A stretch of DNA of 64,000 nucleotides from Dipodascopsis uninucleata var. uninucleata (Eukaryota > Ascomycota > Lipomycetes > Lipomycetales > Lipomycetaceae): NCBI GenBank assembly GCA_030568195.1, contig JAJLTO010000006.1:558001-622000 (forward strand), in the 5' to 3' direction. The position numbers and the translations under genes were made by a program. Below are positions 10,075 through 21,928 of the stretch, one piece after another (the stretch's first letter is position 1; each line of letters starts with the position of its first letter). The notes under the pieces are model-generated. The model searched no databases. It was not told the origin of the DNA and worked only from the letters and a program-made list of their open reading frames with translations.

Positions 10075-12068
10075 ATGGCAGATGATCGGGAGTCATTCCA
10101 TAGCTATATGACTACTTCGGACTTAATAATTACTACAAAAAATGACACAGAGATCTCCAATTTTGATGACGAAGGAAGTGATATAGACATTATCTTGAAG
10201 GATATACCCTCGAAAAAAGATAGGTCGGACGAGCATCATGAGAAAGGAAGGAAAAGTCCGAAAGAAAGAAACGAAGTAGCACAAGACAACTCCAACAAAG
10301 CCGGACCATCACGATCACAGCAGAAAAGGGAAAAAAATGAACCTAATACACAAAGAAAAAGACGAAAGAAGACAGCGCGAGGAGAGCAACAATCAGCCGA
10401 GCCAATATCAGAAAATTCTCGTCGCATAATAACAGTTTATGATACTATAAGAGAGACACGTAGAGTGAAGTCTTCCAGCCACATAGAATTATTGGAACGC
10501 AGGCCAGGCTCACATGAAGACGAATCAGATCATAGGACGACACGTGTGCCTCCAGCAGACGAAGTTTTAAGCCTTTTGGCCTCCAAATTGTATTCATTCA
10601 AGCCGCAAGATGGCGAGAATCTTGAACCACTACTAACTAGCTCGAGAGCCAGCTCGAGAGCCCCGTCAAGAGCATGTTTACAGTCGCCGTCCTCGGCGGC
10701 AGAAAAAACTGGACAAACAACATCATTCAGCGGAATTATACAGGGCAAGGGTAATGAAGTTGACGATCATGCAAGTGCAAAGGAGATTTATTTAAGCACA
10801 GAGGATCAATCGCATATACCTAATAATAATGAAACTAAGCGTAAACATAGAACAAGCTCTAGGCAGTCGACTATTCAGAGTAATGATGTGGCCGACAATG
10901 CGAGCCAGGAAGTCGGTAGTCAAGATGAAGGTTCTCAGGAAGATGAGCTCGCTCATCACGACTATTTGTACACAGACTCGATGTTATCTACGGAATACGC
11001 GTCTGTTCCTTTGAACGACTTGCCGTCAGATGTGAGTGAATACTTTTTTTTGGGTTTAAATATATATTACTGGCATTGCATGATAGTAAATCGTGTGTAG
11101 ATGGAATCCATTATTAGGTAGTGACGGTATTAGCATGAGAATATCTCTCTTTTACGTACTAACATTCTTATTTATCCTCTTGTTTCCTGCAGGACCTTCT
11201 CGCATCGATACACACTTACTTCTCTCATCAGATACGGCAAACTTCACATGTAGCACTAACAACATCACTAGATGGCGCTGCTCTTATTGCATTAGGTAAG
11301 TAAAACTCGTTTTATGTTTTGAAGCTTCTAGGTTTGCTGTTTTACGATACCAATTAATATCGGATATTATGACTACCTCTACATACGACATATCTTGTGA
11401 CAGTGCTTTAGAAGTGACTTTAATGGATAGTATCCTGATAACAGACTGAAAGTTCGTCATCGAGATATATAGTTATTCTTAGTGGTCATCGCTATTAGTG
11501 CATCTGACATATGATCGTTGTTAAATTGGTACTCTTTGCACTATGCTTGTTTCGTTATATGTGTGGAAATAGCCGTTTGGGAGGTTGTTACTTTAATTCC
11601 TCCCACGGCACTATTTTGGCTATTGCTGTTACCCCACTACAATCATGTTAATACTTTTACCGCTATTTATCCTACTTTGAAACCTTCAGCAATGATATTA
11701 TACGGACCACTGCAAAATGCATTTTCAAAGTGGGAGCACGAGAAGTGATCATACGTAAAAGGTCCCGATGGGCAGATGACTTTAAACTATGAGACAACCG
11801 CGAACCTGGCTACAAAGCACTGTATGTTTGGATCCTAGCTCCCCCACTTAAGATAGAGATTTTGTTTTCGTCCTATGCCAGCAATTTAATTATAGTTTCT
11901 CTTGCTGTCGATGATCTGTTTTAATATACCTCTGATTTCAGTAGCATGTAAAGTGAAAGACCAGCTTTTGGGCTCTGGTAGATTTTCTCACTAACAATTT
12001 TTTTCTGTTCAGGTTTGCTAGTCGAGGCTGCGATTGACGAGTACTGTGGCGGTGCAACTGTCAAATGA
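10075..12068 (+). CDS. Protein with Rrn10-like C-terminal domain (possible UAF subunit)
   Basis: Three exons (10075-11031, 11193-11295, 12013-12068) encode 371 residues. The first 300 are disordered and charged, with a basic patch QRKRRKKTARGE near residue 100 and Ser/Glu-rich stretches. The last 50 residues read DLLASIHTYFSHQIRQ, then LTTSLDGAALIALG and LLVEAAIDEY. This resembles yeast Rrn10 (a helix with paired aromatic residues, then FDETSLITLGLLIEKWVKDY), a subunit of the upstream activation factor for RNA polymerase I. The match exists only across the two inferred introns, which supports the splicing. Intron 2 is very long here (717 bases). Rrn10 itself is about 145 residues, so the N-terminal extension is unusual. 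Family call is moderate. Confidence 0.6.
11296..12012 (+). other. Long intron in Rrn10-like gene
   Basis: 717 bases with a GTAAGT donor and TTCAG acceptor, far longer than most introns here. It contains an unsupported open stretch (11518-11748) and no snoRNA-like boxes that I could confirm. Confidence 0.55.
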
Positions 12069-13439
12069 TTTTTGCAACTAAAAAAGCCATTTTTGCACGT
12101 ATGTTATGGCTTTTCATAGGCTAGTTTCTGAGCGTTTCTGTTCGCAAACACAACATCGGAAATTCTTAAAGCATATCCTCGTGCATATGTATATATAGAG
12201 ATATATGGTAATAATATTTGCAAAAATATGAGACGCTGACAGCTGGATGTATTTGCAAAGGACAGCTGGCACAAAGTTAAAAGAGACGTAGCCAACTTGA
12301 GTGCACTGTAGAATGCATTTTTGTTTTAGATTTTGAAGTAGATCACCTGCTGTACAACCATCGCGCTTCCGAAACGCTCAGACATGCTCTTGTCCGTCGG
12401 CGGGGAGAGGGGAGAGCCAGAAACACATTTTTCGCCATAAGCTAACGTTGAGTGCAAGCCATTTGAACTCGTTTGTGCACAACTGTCAAAAATTGTAAAC
12501 TATTTTCGCAGTAGGTATTTAAATTTTGTGTGAACGATCACCGCCACATATTTTGGAGAACGGTCACATGGAGAACTGCGGCTTAGAAAACACATGACCG
12601 GTTTTCCCTTACAACTTAGTTTTCTCAGATTTCTCCGGGGAGATGAAAACCAACGAAAAAGTCGACTCTCATTTTAGAGCATTTTCTCCTTCACAGTCTG
12701 TCGTTTTCATCTTAAGCATAACCGCTCTTTTTTTATTGTCCATTAAAACCATCGAAAGTGAAGGTCATCAAAGCAATATATAAAAGTAGTATAGAGATAG
12801 AGAACGAAGTTACAAAAGTATATATGTTTAGTGAAATAAACAAGGCCTGATGGAGTAACTAAGTAGGTCGCCAAATTGGAGTTGAGAATAGTCGTCAGTT
12901 AGCACACGCTTTTTTCGATCACTGAGGTAAAGAAAAGTACTATTGAAGGGTCTTTATCTGTGCCAGATTTTATAGTATTCATAATATACAGTTTTGCGTC
13001 TAGTCGTGACTGCGAAGGTATTTATTTTGTCTTTTGTCTTTTTATTCTTGAAACAGAATACTATTACACGATTGCAGACCAGGAAATCTGCGAGTCTCTT
13101 TATTTTTCTTTTTTTATCAACGATATGCTGCATATGCTAGATTGGAAGACTTCTATTGACATACGTATTCAAAATTTTGGTGTTAAGATTACTGACTCTT
13201 TCAATAGAATTTAAAGGAGCGAACTGATATTAAAGACCTTGTATAAAGCGATACGTATAATACGTATCTGGAAGATAACGCTTCAGTCGTGAAAGTGCTA
13301 GTGCTAACTATTAGTTAGTTACAGCCAAGTTTTTTCTGATACCTTTATTACATACGGTCTTTCAGATTTTGATCAGTTTAATAATCGTAATATCTGTTTG
13401 AAAAGATTTTATATAACACATAAGATATAAAACAACAAA
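12069..13439. other. Long upstream region of the DUF1752/DUF3295 gene
   Basis: 1,371 bases with no convincing gene. A GC-rich patch at 12391-12420 contains CGGGG and AGGGG (stress-response-element-like, 12408-12412). Around 12600-12720 there are repeated TTTTCTC pyrimidine tracts. A long leader or promoter is the likely content. Confidence 0.5.
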
Positions 13440-15170
13440 ATGCCGCCGAAATTGAAAGGTCCAGTTCTCTCATTAACGGTTGACAACTTGACTAAGCTTG
13501 ACCCTTCTGACGCAGAGAACCTTTTTTCTATATGGACTCTGTTTTCAAAATGCGCTGAGAATGTAGAAAATGGCCGAAGACTCGAAAACTTGTCCTGGAG
13601 ACTCTGGAATCGGGAGGCATCGATGACACAGAACGATGAACCAATAGCAAAGGAATGTCCAGAACTTTCATCGAGTGTTGATTCTGTTACTTCGCAGAAG
13701 TCAACAAAGAGTCATCTTCGCAAGTCTAGTACAGTGGAAAAATTCCAAAAAGTGATAGAATCGTTCAATACGGCAAGCGAAGACCATTGGAAGACGTTAT
13801 ATTCACAGAAGCAGAAGCAGCAAAAATCCCCAGAACTCATAGCTGATGAAGATAATAGGAATAAAACATCAAAATCAAAACAAGTTAGACTGCAGAATCA
13901 GGAGACACCATATTCGCAATCATTTTCTCAGTTATCAGGAGCTGACAGCAAGCCAGGTATAGAGGACAGTTACGATAATGGATCACAGCGAGATGTTTCA
14001 CCAAAGTCTGAAGAAATGAGCGACGAAGAGTCTTCCAATTTGACCAGAGCCGCTCCCTCTACTACGTCAATAGTTCGTGGATTTTCACCTTCTGCAATAT
14101 CAGTACACTCTGTTCGAAGTGAGTTATTTATGAATGCATCTAAGCCTTCACATCAACAATCTGAGCATTCAAATATTTCAGGTCAAAATTTAACGACTGG
14201 TGTTGCTGTGAGATCTGATTCTTCGCGTCCTTCTAAGAATAACGGTGGTAAAAAGATGTTTTTTATAGAGTCATCACCTTCTGAGTCCGATGGTTTTGGT
14301 GAGAGTGTTTCGCCTGCCGGAAATCCAGTAGGCTCACACACACACAAAAGCTCATTCCTATCAAAAAAGAGTAATAGTGTACTAGGAAATTCATCCAATG
14401 TTCGAAAACAAACATCATTTCGAAATGAAGTTGTTACTATTCCATCTTCTGATGAAGTTATTGATGAAGATATGGATGACATTATTGAAGATGATGTATC
14501 TGAGAGTGCCATTGATGATGCAGACTCTGACTGGGACTCAGTTGATGAGAGTGGTCCACCTAGCTTCGACGAAAGCTCATTTTTTGTTCGCGAGGAGGCG
14601 CCTATGATTCGCTCGCGTCCATCTCTCTTGTCAACATTACTTCATACTCAGCCTGATCGGTCAGCTCTTAGTAATGTTGCGTCAAGGTCTACACCTGCAC
14701 TGTCTAATACCTTGACACCACAGACTGGATTAAGATCACACCAACATCAAATTGGCACGAATACGCAAAGCTTACTGCAGCAAGAGATTGCTAGACAAGC
14801 AGGATCAAAATCTACACAAACGAAGATTGCAACAAGCCCTCACACAACCATGGAGCCTGTTCAGGTTCCGTCTTTGACTTCTTCAACTGCAGCCACATCT
14901 AACCAACAGCCGGCACTATCGCCTCGAAGCACGCGAAGAAACATGCTTGCGACTGAGTTGTCTGAATCACTGAGGCGAAATTTACTATGGGAGCGTCAGC
15001 AAAGAAATGTTACAAGCTCTGCTGTTTTGAAGAGACGTCATACGGCACATGATGTGTCAAATCTAACCTCATATCCCGAGCCAGTCCGTAGTGGTGCTCA
15101 TAGCAGCTTTGACAACCGAACTAACGAGTTCGATCACACGGAGTTTGGATATCATTCTAGGGGCTGGTGA
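13440..15170 (+). CDS. DUF1752/DUF3295 protein (AreA GATA-like / Mks1-type regulator)
   Basis: A single exon of 576 residues. Residues 10-60 carry the DUF1752 motif: SLTVDNLTKLD, ENLFSIWTLFSKCAENV and NGRRLENLSWRLWNRE. This is the N-terminal block shared by fungal AreA-type nitrogen regulators and Mks1-like proteins. The C-terminal half matches DUF3295: an acidic DEDMDDIIEDD stretch, PSFDESSFFVREE, RPSLLSTLLHTQ, and near the end PRSTRRNMLATELSESLRRNL then LLWERQQ. There is no GATA zinc finger. Family members act in nitrogen, retrograde or TOR-linked signalling; a specific role here is not shown by the sequence. The middle is Ser-rich and disordered. Its own 1.4 kb upstream region suggests regulated expression. 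Confidence 0.85.
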   Translation: MPPKLKGPVLSLTVDNLTKLDPSDAENLFSIWTLFSKCAENVENGRRLENLSWRLWNREASMTQNDEPIAKECPELSSSVDSVTSQKSTKSHLRKSSTVEKFQKVIESFNTASEDHWKTLYSQKQKQQKSPELIADEDNRNKTSKSKQVRLQNQETPYSQSFSQLSGADSKPGIEDSYDNGSQRDVSPKSEEMSDEESSNLTRAAPSTTSIVRGFSPSAISVHSVRSELFMNASKPSHQQSEHSNISGQNLTTGVAVRSDSSRPSKNNGGKKMFFIESSPSESDGFGESVSPAGNPVGSHTHKSSFLSKKSNSVLGNSSNVRKQTSFRNEVVTIPSSDEVIDEDMDDIIEDDVSESAIDDADSDWDSVDESGPPSFDESSFFVREEAPMIRSRPSLLSTLLHTQPDRSALSNVASRSTPALSNTLTPQTGLRSHQHQIGTNTQSLLQQEIARQAGSKSTQTKIATSPHTTMEPVQVPSLTSSTAATSNQQPALSPRSTRRNMLATELSESLRRNLLWERQQRNVTSSAVLKRRHTAHDVSNLTSYPEPVRSGAHSSFDNRTNEFDHTEFGYHSRGW

Positions 15171-16806
15171 TATGTTTGCATTTATGGATAAGCTTTAAAC
15201 CCCATGATAAAAGATAATTTACTATTGACTATAACACAGTTTTTTTGGATAGCACCGAAAGGCTGTTTTTCGAGTCTTGCGCATGACATTTATTCAATCC
15301 GAAGACTCTAAAAGTCTCTTAAATTTTGGCTTTCCATTCTCGTATATCACCTTTGCTACATACCACAAACTAGAAGAAATATTTCTTGTTTTTTTTTTCC
15401 TAGCCTCTATCTTTAGATTGAAGCCATTTGTCAGGAGTTTTCTTTATTTGTTGTCACTTGCATCTAGGTCGTTCTGAAAGACCAACTGTCTTCATACTTT
15501 ATATCTTGAGTAATTAGGAGTTTCTGAAAACTTGTACCTATTTTTCATTTCACATATTTACCTGTTAATATTTATAATTATTAAAAATGTATATACACGC
15601 GTTACTTATATCATTCTGCTCAATGTTCCTTCTCAGTTTCTAATTGATATAACATTTTGAGTTCATAATTTCTTGGCTGGTATGGTCGAAATACTTATAA
15701 CTTTTTACTGAATAGTAGCTGAATAATTACTTTGATTAATTATTCGTGTATTTATATTGTTTGAGCGGAATTATTCGGTTTTTATTAGTTTTTTATTAGT
15801 TTTGAAAGTATTGATGTCTAATCTGCAGATATTCCTTGAACTTCAATACTCTTCATTGCAATACAAAGCCAACATAATAGATTTGTCGACTATCGATCTG
15901 TTATTATTAGATTGAGCAACTGCTATAATCAATTATCCTAATTTTTAATGCTATATTCCTTTTTGCACTAGAATTCCATAATTGAAGAAATTATTGTGTT
16001 ATTATTATATTACTATATAATTCATGAAACTAAGGCAATTTGCTGCTGTAGAAACACTAATAGGGGGTTAAGCTCGCACTATTGAAATATCACATGCCAA
16101 ATTTTGTCTTAAGCCGCACATTCGTTCACTGACATAATATAATATATATGTAATATAAAATGCTTAAAAAATAAGATCAACTAGTTACATACGTCATCAA
16201 GCATTGCCTGTGTCAATATAGTGCAAATAGAAACTAATTGTAAAATACGAAAGCAAGCTATAAAAGAAATAATTCAGCGCTGTGTGAAATGATTTCGTCT
16301 GAATGATGCCAGGTACTGAAACAAGCATAGAATTCATTTATATAGAATGCGGATATTATTTAGTTACGAAATGGGGAACAGATCCTATATTGAATCCGAA
16401 GGGTCGCTCAAGTGTTTAATCAGATAATAAGGTACTTAATTAATTAAAAGCTCCTGGTTCTCTTTTTAAGTCTTAGCAGACATCATGGTATTAATTCTAC
16501 GAGTAGCCACTAAAGCTAGACAAACTTTTGTAAATGTCCTACGAGCACATGTGGTAATTTATCTGTAAATCATTACCCAAATTCAAAAATAGTCTTGCTC
16601 AACGACGACCTTTTTCCCATTTCATCTGAACACCTTACTGCATATGATCATCATGATATATCCATTCCATTGAAATAACCACTATAATACGCGCTATCAG
16701 CAATACCTTATTTTTCTATCTTGTAAATTCCGACTGAGCACAATAATTTGCATCTCGCATTTATATCGACTATATTCGCCGAATATTATCTGATTATTAC
16801 TAAATT
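15171..16806. other. Intergenic region
   Basis: 1,636 bases, strongly AT-rich, between two genes on the same strand. It contains one ACGCGT (15597-15602) far from any start. No coding or RNA feature was recognised. Confidence 0.5.
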
Positions 16807-17271
16807 ATGATGGACGCGAGGCGGAAATCGGCAGCAGCACTTGCTGATGCTATAAAAACTACTAGTGGCACATCTTCTTCAGATGCAGCTATTAGAGCGG
16901 GTGCATCAACACCAGTTGCAGATTCTATTGGCAGCAATATTGAGAGCGTGCTGTTTAAGATGAATAATGGTGAGATCAACCGTCCACAGTTGCGCGAAAA
17001 GCTACTTAATCTTAAGCACAATCCTATTCTTGTTGATAAATTAGTCAGTGGGATGATATCTCCTGAACAGTTTGCACGTATGTCTAGTGAAGATATGGCA
17101 AGTCCTGAACTGCAAAACGAAATCAAAGAGATAAAGCGCGAAAATTTAATGCAACATGTCACTACAGATGGCCGAATGCCCAATAGAACAGATGCTCTAA
17201 TTGCCAGTGAAGCCGCGACAAATGGCACGGAGATAGTGGATGAGTCGGGAATTGAGTATGAAAATCATTAG
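16807..17271 (+). CDS. Small protein consisting of a TFIIS central (M) domain
   Basis: A single-exon frame of 154 residues starting MMDARRKSAAALADAI, matching the first helix of the TFIIS central domain (D-x-R-x-K-x-x-x-x-L-x-x-A). Residues 40-110 follow the rest: IGSNIESVLFKMN, LREKLLNLKHNPILVDKL, then SGMISPEQFARMSSEDMASP. In TFIIS this three-helix bundle docks on RNA polymerase II near the Rpb1 jaw. TFIIS then continues into a linker and a C-terminal zinc ribbon with the catalytic acidic pair. Here the chain ends after a short acidic tail with no cysteines, and POL1 begins only 100 bases downstream on the other strand. No upstream exon for an LW or PHD domain was found. It could bind Pol II without stimulating cleavage. 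Confidence 0.72.
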   Translation: MMDARRKSAAALADAIKTTSGTSSSDAAIRAGASTPVADSIGSNIESVLFKMNNGEINRPQLREKLLNLKHNPILVDKLVSGMISPEQFARMSSEDMASPELQNEIKEIKRENLMQHVTTDGRMPNRTDALIASEAATNGTEIVDESGIEYENH

Positions 17272-17372
17272 GTATTATTGCAGAGATACAGGGTACTTTC
17301 GAATATTTGTATATTTGTCGTATACTATATTACTTTAGGTGATAATTAATTGCAGAAATTATTTAAAACCAG

Positions 17373-20300
17373 TCACATAAAATCAAAGATATTATGAAAG
17401 TCAACATAACGCCGTCCACAGTCACTCAAGTATTTTCTGACTACACCTCTAATAATGTCAAATGACATTCGATTATGCTCAGCCAACGCGTCAATTTCCA
17501 AATTACCTTTACCTTTGGCTTTATCAACATTAAATATACTGTCATAATACAATAACTGATTGTATAACATCTTATCGCTATACTCAAATTTCATAACTCC
17601 TCTACACGATCTAGCACGTCCATCCTTACCAATACAACGTCGACCATACACACTGATCTGTCGTGTACGGTTTCCACATGAACTGTCATCGCAGATAACC
17701 CACGCATCATAGTACTTTGTGATATCTTCACGGATCTGACACTCTAAGCGTGCGACGACTGTGAAAATACCAAGCAAAGCAAAACAATTCTTACATCTGA
17801 TACCTTTCGGTGTGCAATTGTCCGTAGACTCAAGAAGTCCGCCAAACGAAAATTCCTTTTCACATTCATAACAGTGGACTTCAAGCTTTCGAGCGTCTCT
17901 AAACCTGTCAGCATCATCGATAGTGCTTTCTAGAGGAGTAAGCTCAAAGCCCTGAGAAGTGCCGTCATCGGAGTTATTATGTAGCTGGTATTTGCGAGTA
18001 TCCAAACCCAAGCAATTTGCAAGATGCATTACGTCAGTGCCTTCGATTGGCCCACAAAGACGCTCTATTGGAGGAAGAATCTGTTTCGCCAGATACCACT
18101 CTGGATCTGGCTTTAGCTCTTTGTCTGGTTTGAAATCTTGTGGAGGCAATGCTCTTTCCGCTGGATTTGGATCATCACCACTGGCGATGATGTATGCCAT
18201 AACGTCATTCGCCATAATCTTATCACCCCTTGCCATCCTTTTCAGAGCGACTTGAACTTGTGGCATTGTCTTTCCACCAGGATATTGAGAAGGATCTTTT
18301 CCTAGCTTGGTATGAATCACAAATTTCTGTACCGGAAAGCTGTTTGACCTTATTTGATCAGCCAGCTCACGAAGATACTCGTGAATCTTCTCAACTACAT
18401 TCTCTGTTGCGTCACCAGATAATATTTGCCGAAGAACAAACGTTGATGCTTCTTTGGAGAGTGCACAGTATTCTCGTCGTCGCATATCGAGTCCCTTAAC
18501 TTCCATCTGAGTCTCTACTCGGCCATCTTCACTCAACCCTACAACGTTCAGAGCTGCATACTTTTTTTTTGCATGCATTAAAAGACGTTGAAACACATTA
18601 TCAATTTCTATTTCCAGTAGCCGATATTGCTCATTTACTTTCTTCTTAAACTCGGTACCAATATTAAGTGCGTCTTTATACACGTCACAATTCGTGTTAA
18701 TCATAACAGAGTCTGTATCACCATATACTACTTTTAATTGGAGTGATTCAGCCATATCTTTGGTATTCATTAGAATCTCGCGGCCCTTATAGGTCGTAAG
18801 CATAGCCAATGGTCGTGCATAAAACCTTGACTTTGTATATCCTAGACACCCATACATAGAATTAGCCGTGAGTTTAAGTGCTTGCTGCTTAATATCCCAC
18901 TGAACTTTTTCCGCATGAGACGCATTTGGATCTTTCATCAGATTCTTCACTGCCTTTCGTCTCTTGACAAGTGTCGAAATTAAGCGAGGAAGAATACCTT
19001 GAGCAACATCGGACGGTGGAGGATCTGGAACTGTATCATCAGTTTCTGAACACTGTGATCTATCCACTGTAGTGAAGCAGATGTTGAATTCTTGAATGAT
19101 GCTTGGATACAAACTATTAAAGTCCATGACAAGCACGAATTTATCGTATAAACCCTTTTCAGGCTCAAAAACGAGACCACCTTTGTATTTATCTTTCTTC
19201 TTTGTGGCCACTGCTGTATTGTCCTCTTCATTATCCTCATCCTCAAAGGCATGTTTTCGATTGGAAGAGTTAGATACAGTAATCTTATCAGGAACAATAT
19301 ACTTATTTTTAGTGAACTCATGCAATAAAATGTACTCATTTCTCTCTGATCGTGTACCACTGAGGGTTCGTGCCCAAGAATTTCCTGCGATATTAGTCAA
19401 TTGTTTCGTTAATGGCAGCAGCTGTGTCTTAATTGCAAGAGAAGCAATGAAATGAGTGTCTAACTCGCAATGCATCAAGTAGTCCCACAAACCACTAGCA
19501 TCATCGATCCAGTTTGAGTGCTTTGTTAAATCAATGGCCTCTGTTTCGTAGCGTGCTTGTTCCAAGACCAAAGAACACATCTCAGTTAAACTCCACGATT
19601 GACATTTCATCATGACTGATTTACCCATATCGTTAGCTAAATCACATAAAAGTCTTCCTGCAACAACCTGCCGTTCTGAAAACATAGTGAACTGGCCACC
19701 TGTAAGACGTGGCCACGCCGACCTTTTTAGCCGGCCAATTCTATGCCAGTTCGGCGAGTTTCGCTCCTTCATACGGTGCATGAGGATGTTTAAATCAATG
19801 GCTTCGAGCTGATGGCCAACAATAACATCAGGGTCAAATCTTTGGATTCTTGCTAAAAAGTTGCTAAGTACTGCCTGCTCGCTTCGTTCGAGCGATATTG
19901 TATGACCTTCTCTCTTCACTTTGTTTTCAAATCCAGCGGGAAATAATTGCTTAAAAGGTCGAACAATTGTAAATTTATGGGGCCGTAAGTTTTCTGGAGA
20001 TTCAGTAGTGTCATGGGGAATGTTAGTAAATATGCGAGCACTTATAGCAACTATTTCTTGTTTGTTTGTCTTTGAATCGAGCACCGTTCTGAGTGCAATG
20101 CTCATCATTGTCAATGGTGGAGTATCTGTGTCCTCGAGAACAGAAATATCGTCAGGATTAGTGATCGCTAATTCCACCTTACACCAGGAGGAATTTGCAG
20201 CAGACCTATTATTCGGATTTTTGAGTTCCAGCCAGCATGGTCCCATAACCTTTCGTAACAGCACGAATTGCTCAAAGAGAGATGTCTGCGTTCCGAAAAC

Positions 20301-21928
20301 CCGAGAGTAAGTTTCACCTTCCATGTCAGATGGAAGCACTTTATCTTTGTATGGATAAAGAACCATCAAATATGAACTATGATGGGGTACTTCTGGCAGA
20401 TCGAAAGCATATTTACGCTCACAGGGCTTTGACATCCATTCTGTTTTCTCTTTCTTAAAAAACTGAGAAACTTCCTCGCGCACGTCCTCCATCGAGATAA
20501 TGTCGTCCGTTTGAATTCCGTTATGCTTTCTAGTTTGTCGTGGTAAAAAGTATAACTTTCTCATTATATTAGAGACTTGAACCATACAGCTAACATAGTC
20601 GTTGGATTTGCTTAATTTTGTCTTTCCAAACAAGATCAATCTATCGTTCAGCTCACAGTAGTCTGTCCAAAAGAACTTCACTTTACCATCGGCCTCAATA
20701 TCTCCTAGTGAGACTGACGTTGGTCCTAACGGCACTTCCTTTACTGGTGATGAAGCCACAGGAATAGAAGCATTCATGCTAGACCAAGAATGTGACGGAT
20801 CATTTGGCTCTGAGCTCAAATCTGGTGTCGTTAGTTCAGCTTTGACCCGCTTCGATTCGGGTCTTGATGATGACAAATTGACTAGAGTTGAGGAAGTCAT
20901 AGACATCCCCTGAGGACGCTCAACTACCATAATATCATCATCATCATCATTCTCTTCCTTGACTAGTTCTTCAGTGATAGCTCTCTTTGTTCTACTTTCA
21001 GAATCTTCTTCGTCAGAATCTTCAATATTCCATTCCTCATCTGATATATATTCACGCTTTATCGATTCTACCTGAATATCGGGCATCCCTTGCGGTGATG
21101 AAGGCAAAGCTGATTTGACATTTTCAGCATGATCTTCATCGGCGGACACTTCGTTCATAACTGCATGAGCGCCGTTCTCCGTATCAATATCAACGAGAGC
21201 TCTTCTTGCTGATCTTTTGAGAGATCGATGATTTGCGGCCTTCGTAATAATTGTATTATTGTACTGATTATTTCTGGCATTTGTACTAGGCAAAACAATC
21301 TCTTCCATCAAATCTTCCATGAACGCTTGGTCTTCCTCTTTAGTTGTAGTGATCTAATAAATTTTAATAGTAAGCTACAGTAAATTGCCAGCGTGAGAAC
21401 AAGCGATTTACTTGAACAAATACCTTGAGCCTATGACTTACCTTCTTATTGACCACTAGTTTTGGTACAATGGCTCCTTTTGAAAGAAATTTGTCCAGTT
21501 TATTCTTCTGTTTGCTGGCTTCAACTCTGTTCTTGGACTTTTTCGATCCTATGTTGACAGTAAATTAGTATTGTACTTTAAGCGTCAACCGAGATAATAT
21601 CTAGATAGGACATTGAAACTCAGTCCACTAGTATCAGATACATACTCTTTGACTGACGTTCGGTCTCCTCATCTTCACTGTAGTAGTATCTCTCTTCACT
21701 TCTACGATCCCAGTCGTCAACACCAGTGTCGGCATATCCAAGACCATCGTCATCGACAACGAAATCATCGTTTAGTAGACGCTCTCTGATGACTTTTGTG
21801 TAGCCTGCTTCATCTACCTCATCATATATCGTGTTTTCATCCACTTCATATGTATTTAGTCTGGTCTTTCCTGACTTCTTTAGAGCTGACAACTCTCGAA
21901 GCTTCTCCAATCTTGAATTTCGGGACAT
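17373..21928 (-). CDS. POL1: DNA polymerase alpha catalytic subunit
   Basis: Three exons (21928-21646, 21548-21442, 21353-17373) encode 1,456 residues, the normal length for Pol1. The N-terminus (MSRNSRLEKLRELSALK) is the Pol-alpha N-terminal motif, followed by an acidic disordered region. Family B motifs are intact: motif A MDFNSLYPSIIQEFNICF near residue 870, motif B KLTANSMYGCLGYTKSRFYA, and motif C VYGDTDSVM near residue 1006. The exonuclease-like domain lacks catalytic acids, as is normal for Pol alpha. Two C-terminal cysteine clusters (HCYECEKEF, CKNCF; CDDSSCGNRT, CIGKDGRARSC) from about residue 1289 bind zinc and the B subunit. With primase it synthesises RNA-DNA primers. Paired MluI boxes lie 190-210 bases upstream. 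Confidence 0.99.

Noticed and set aside
12960-13214. 84-codon plus-strand frame upstream of the DUF1752/DUF3295 gene
   Set aside because: Composition is that of translated AT-rich DNA; no homology pattern.
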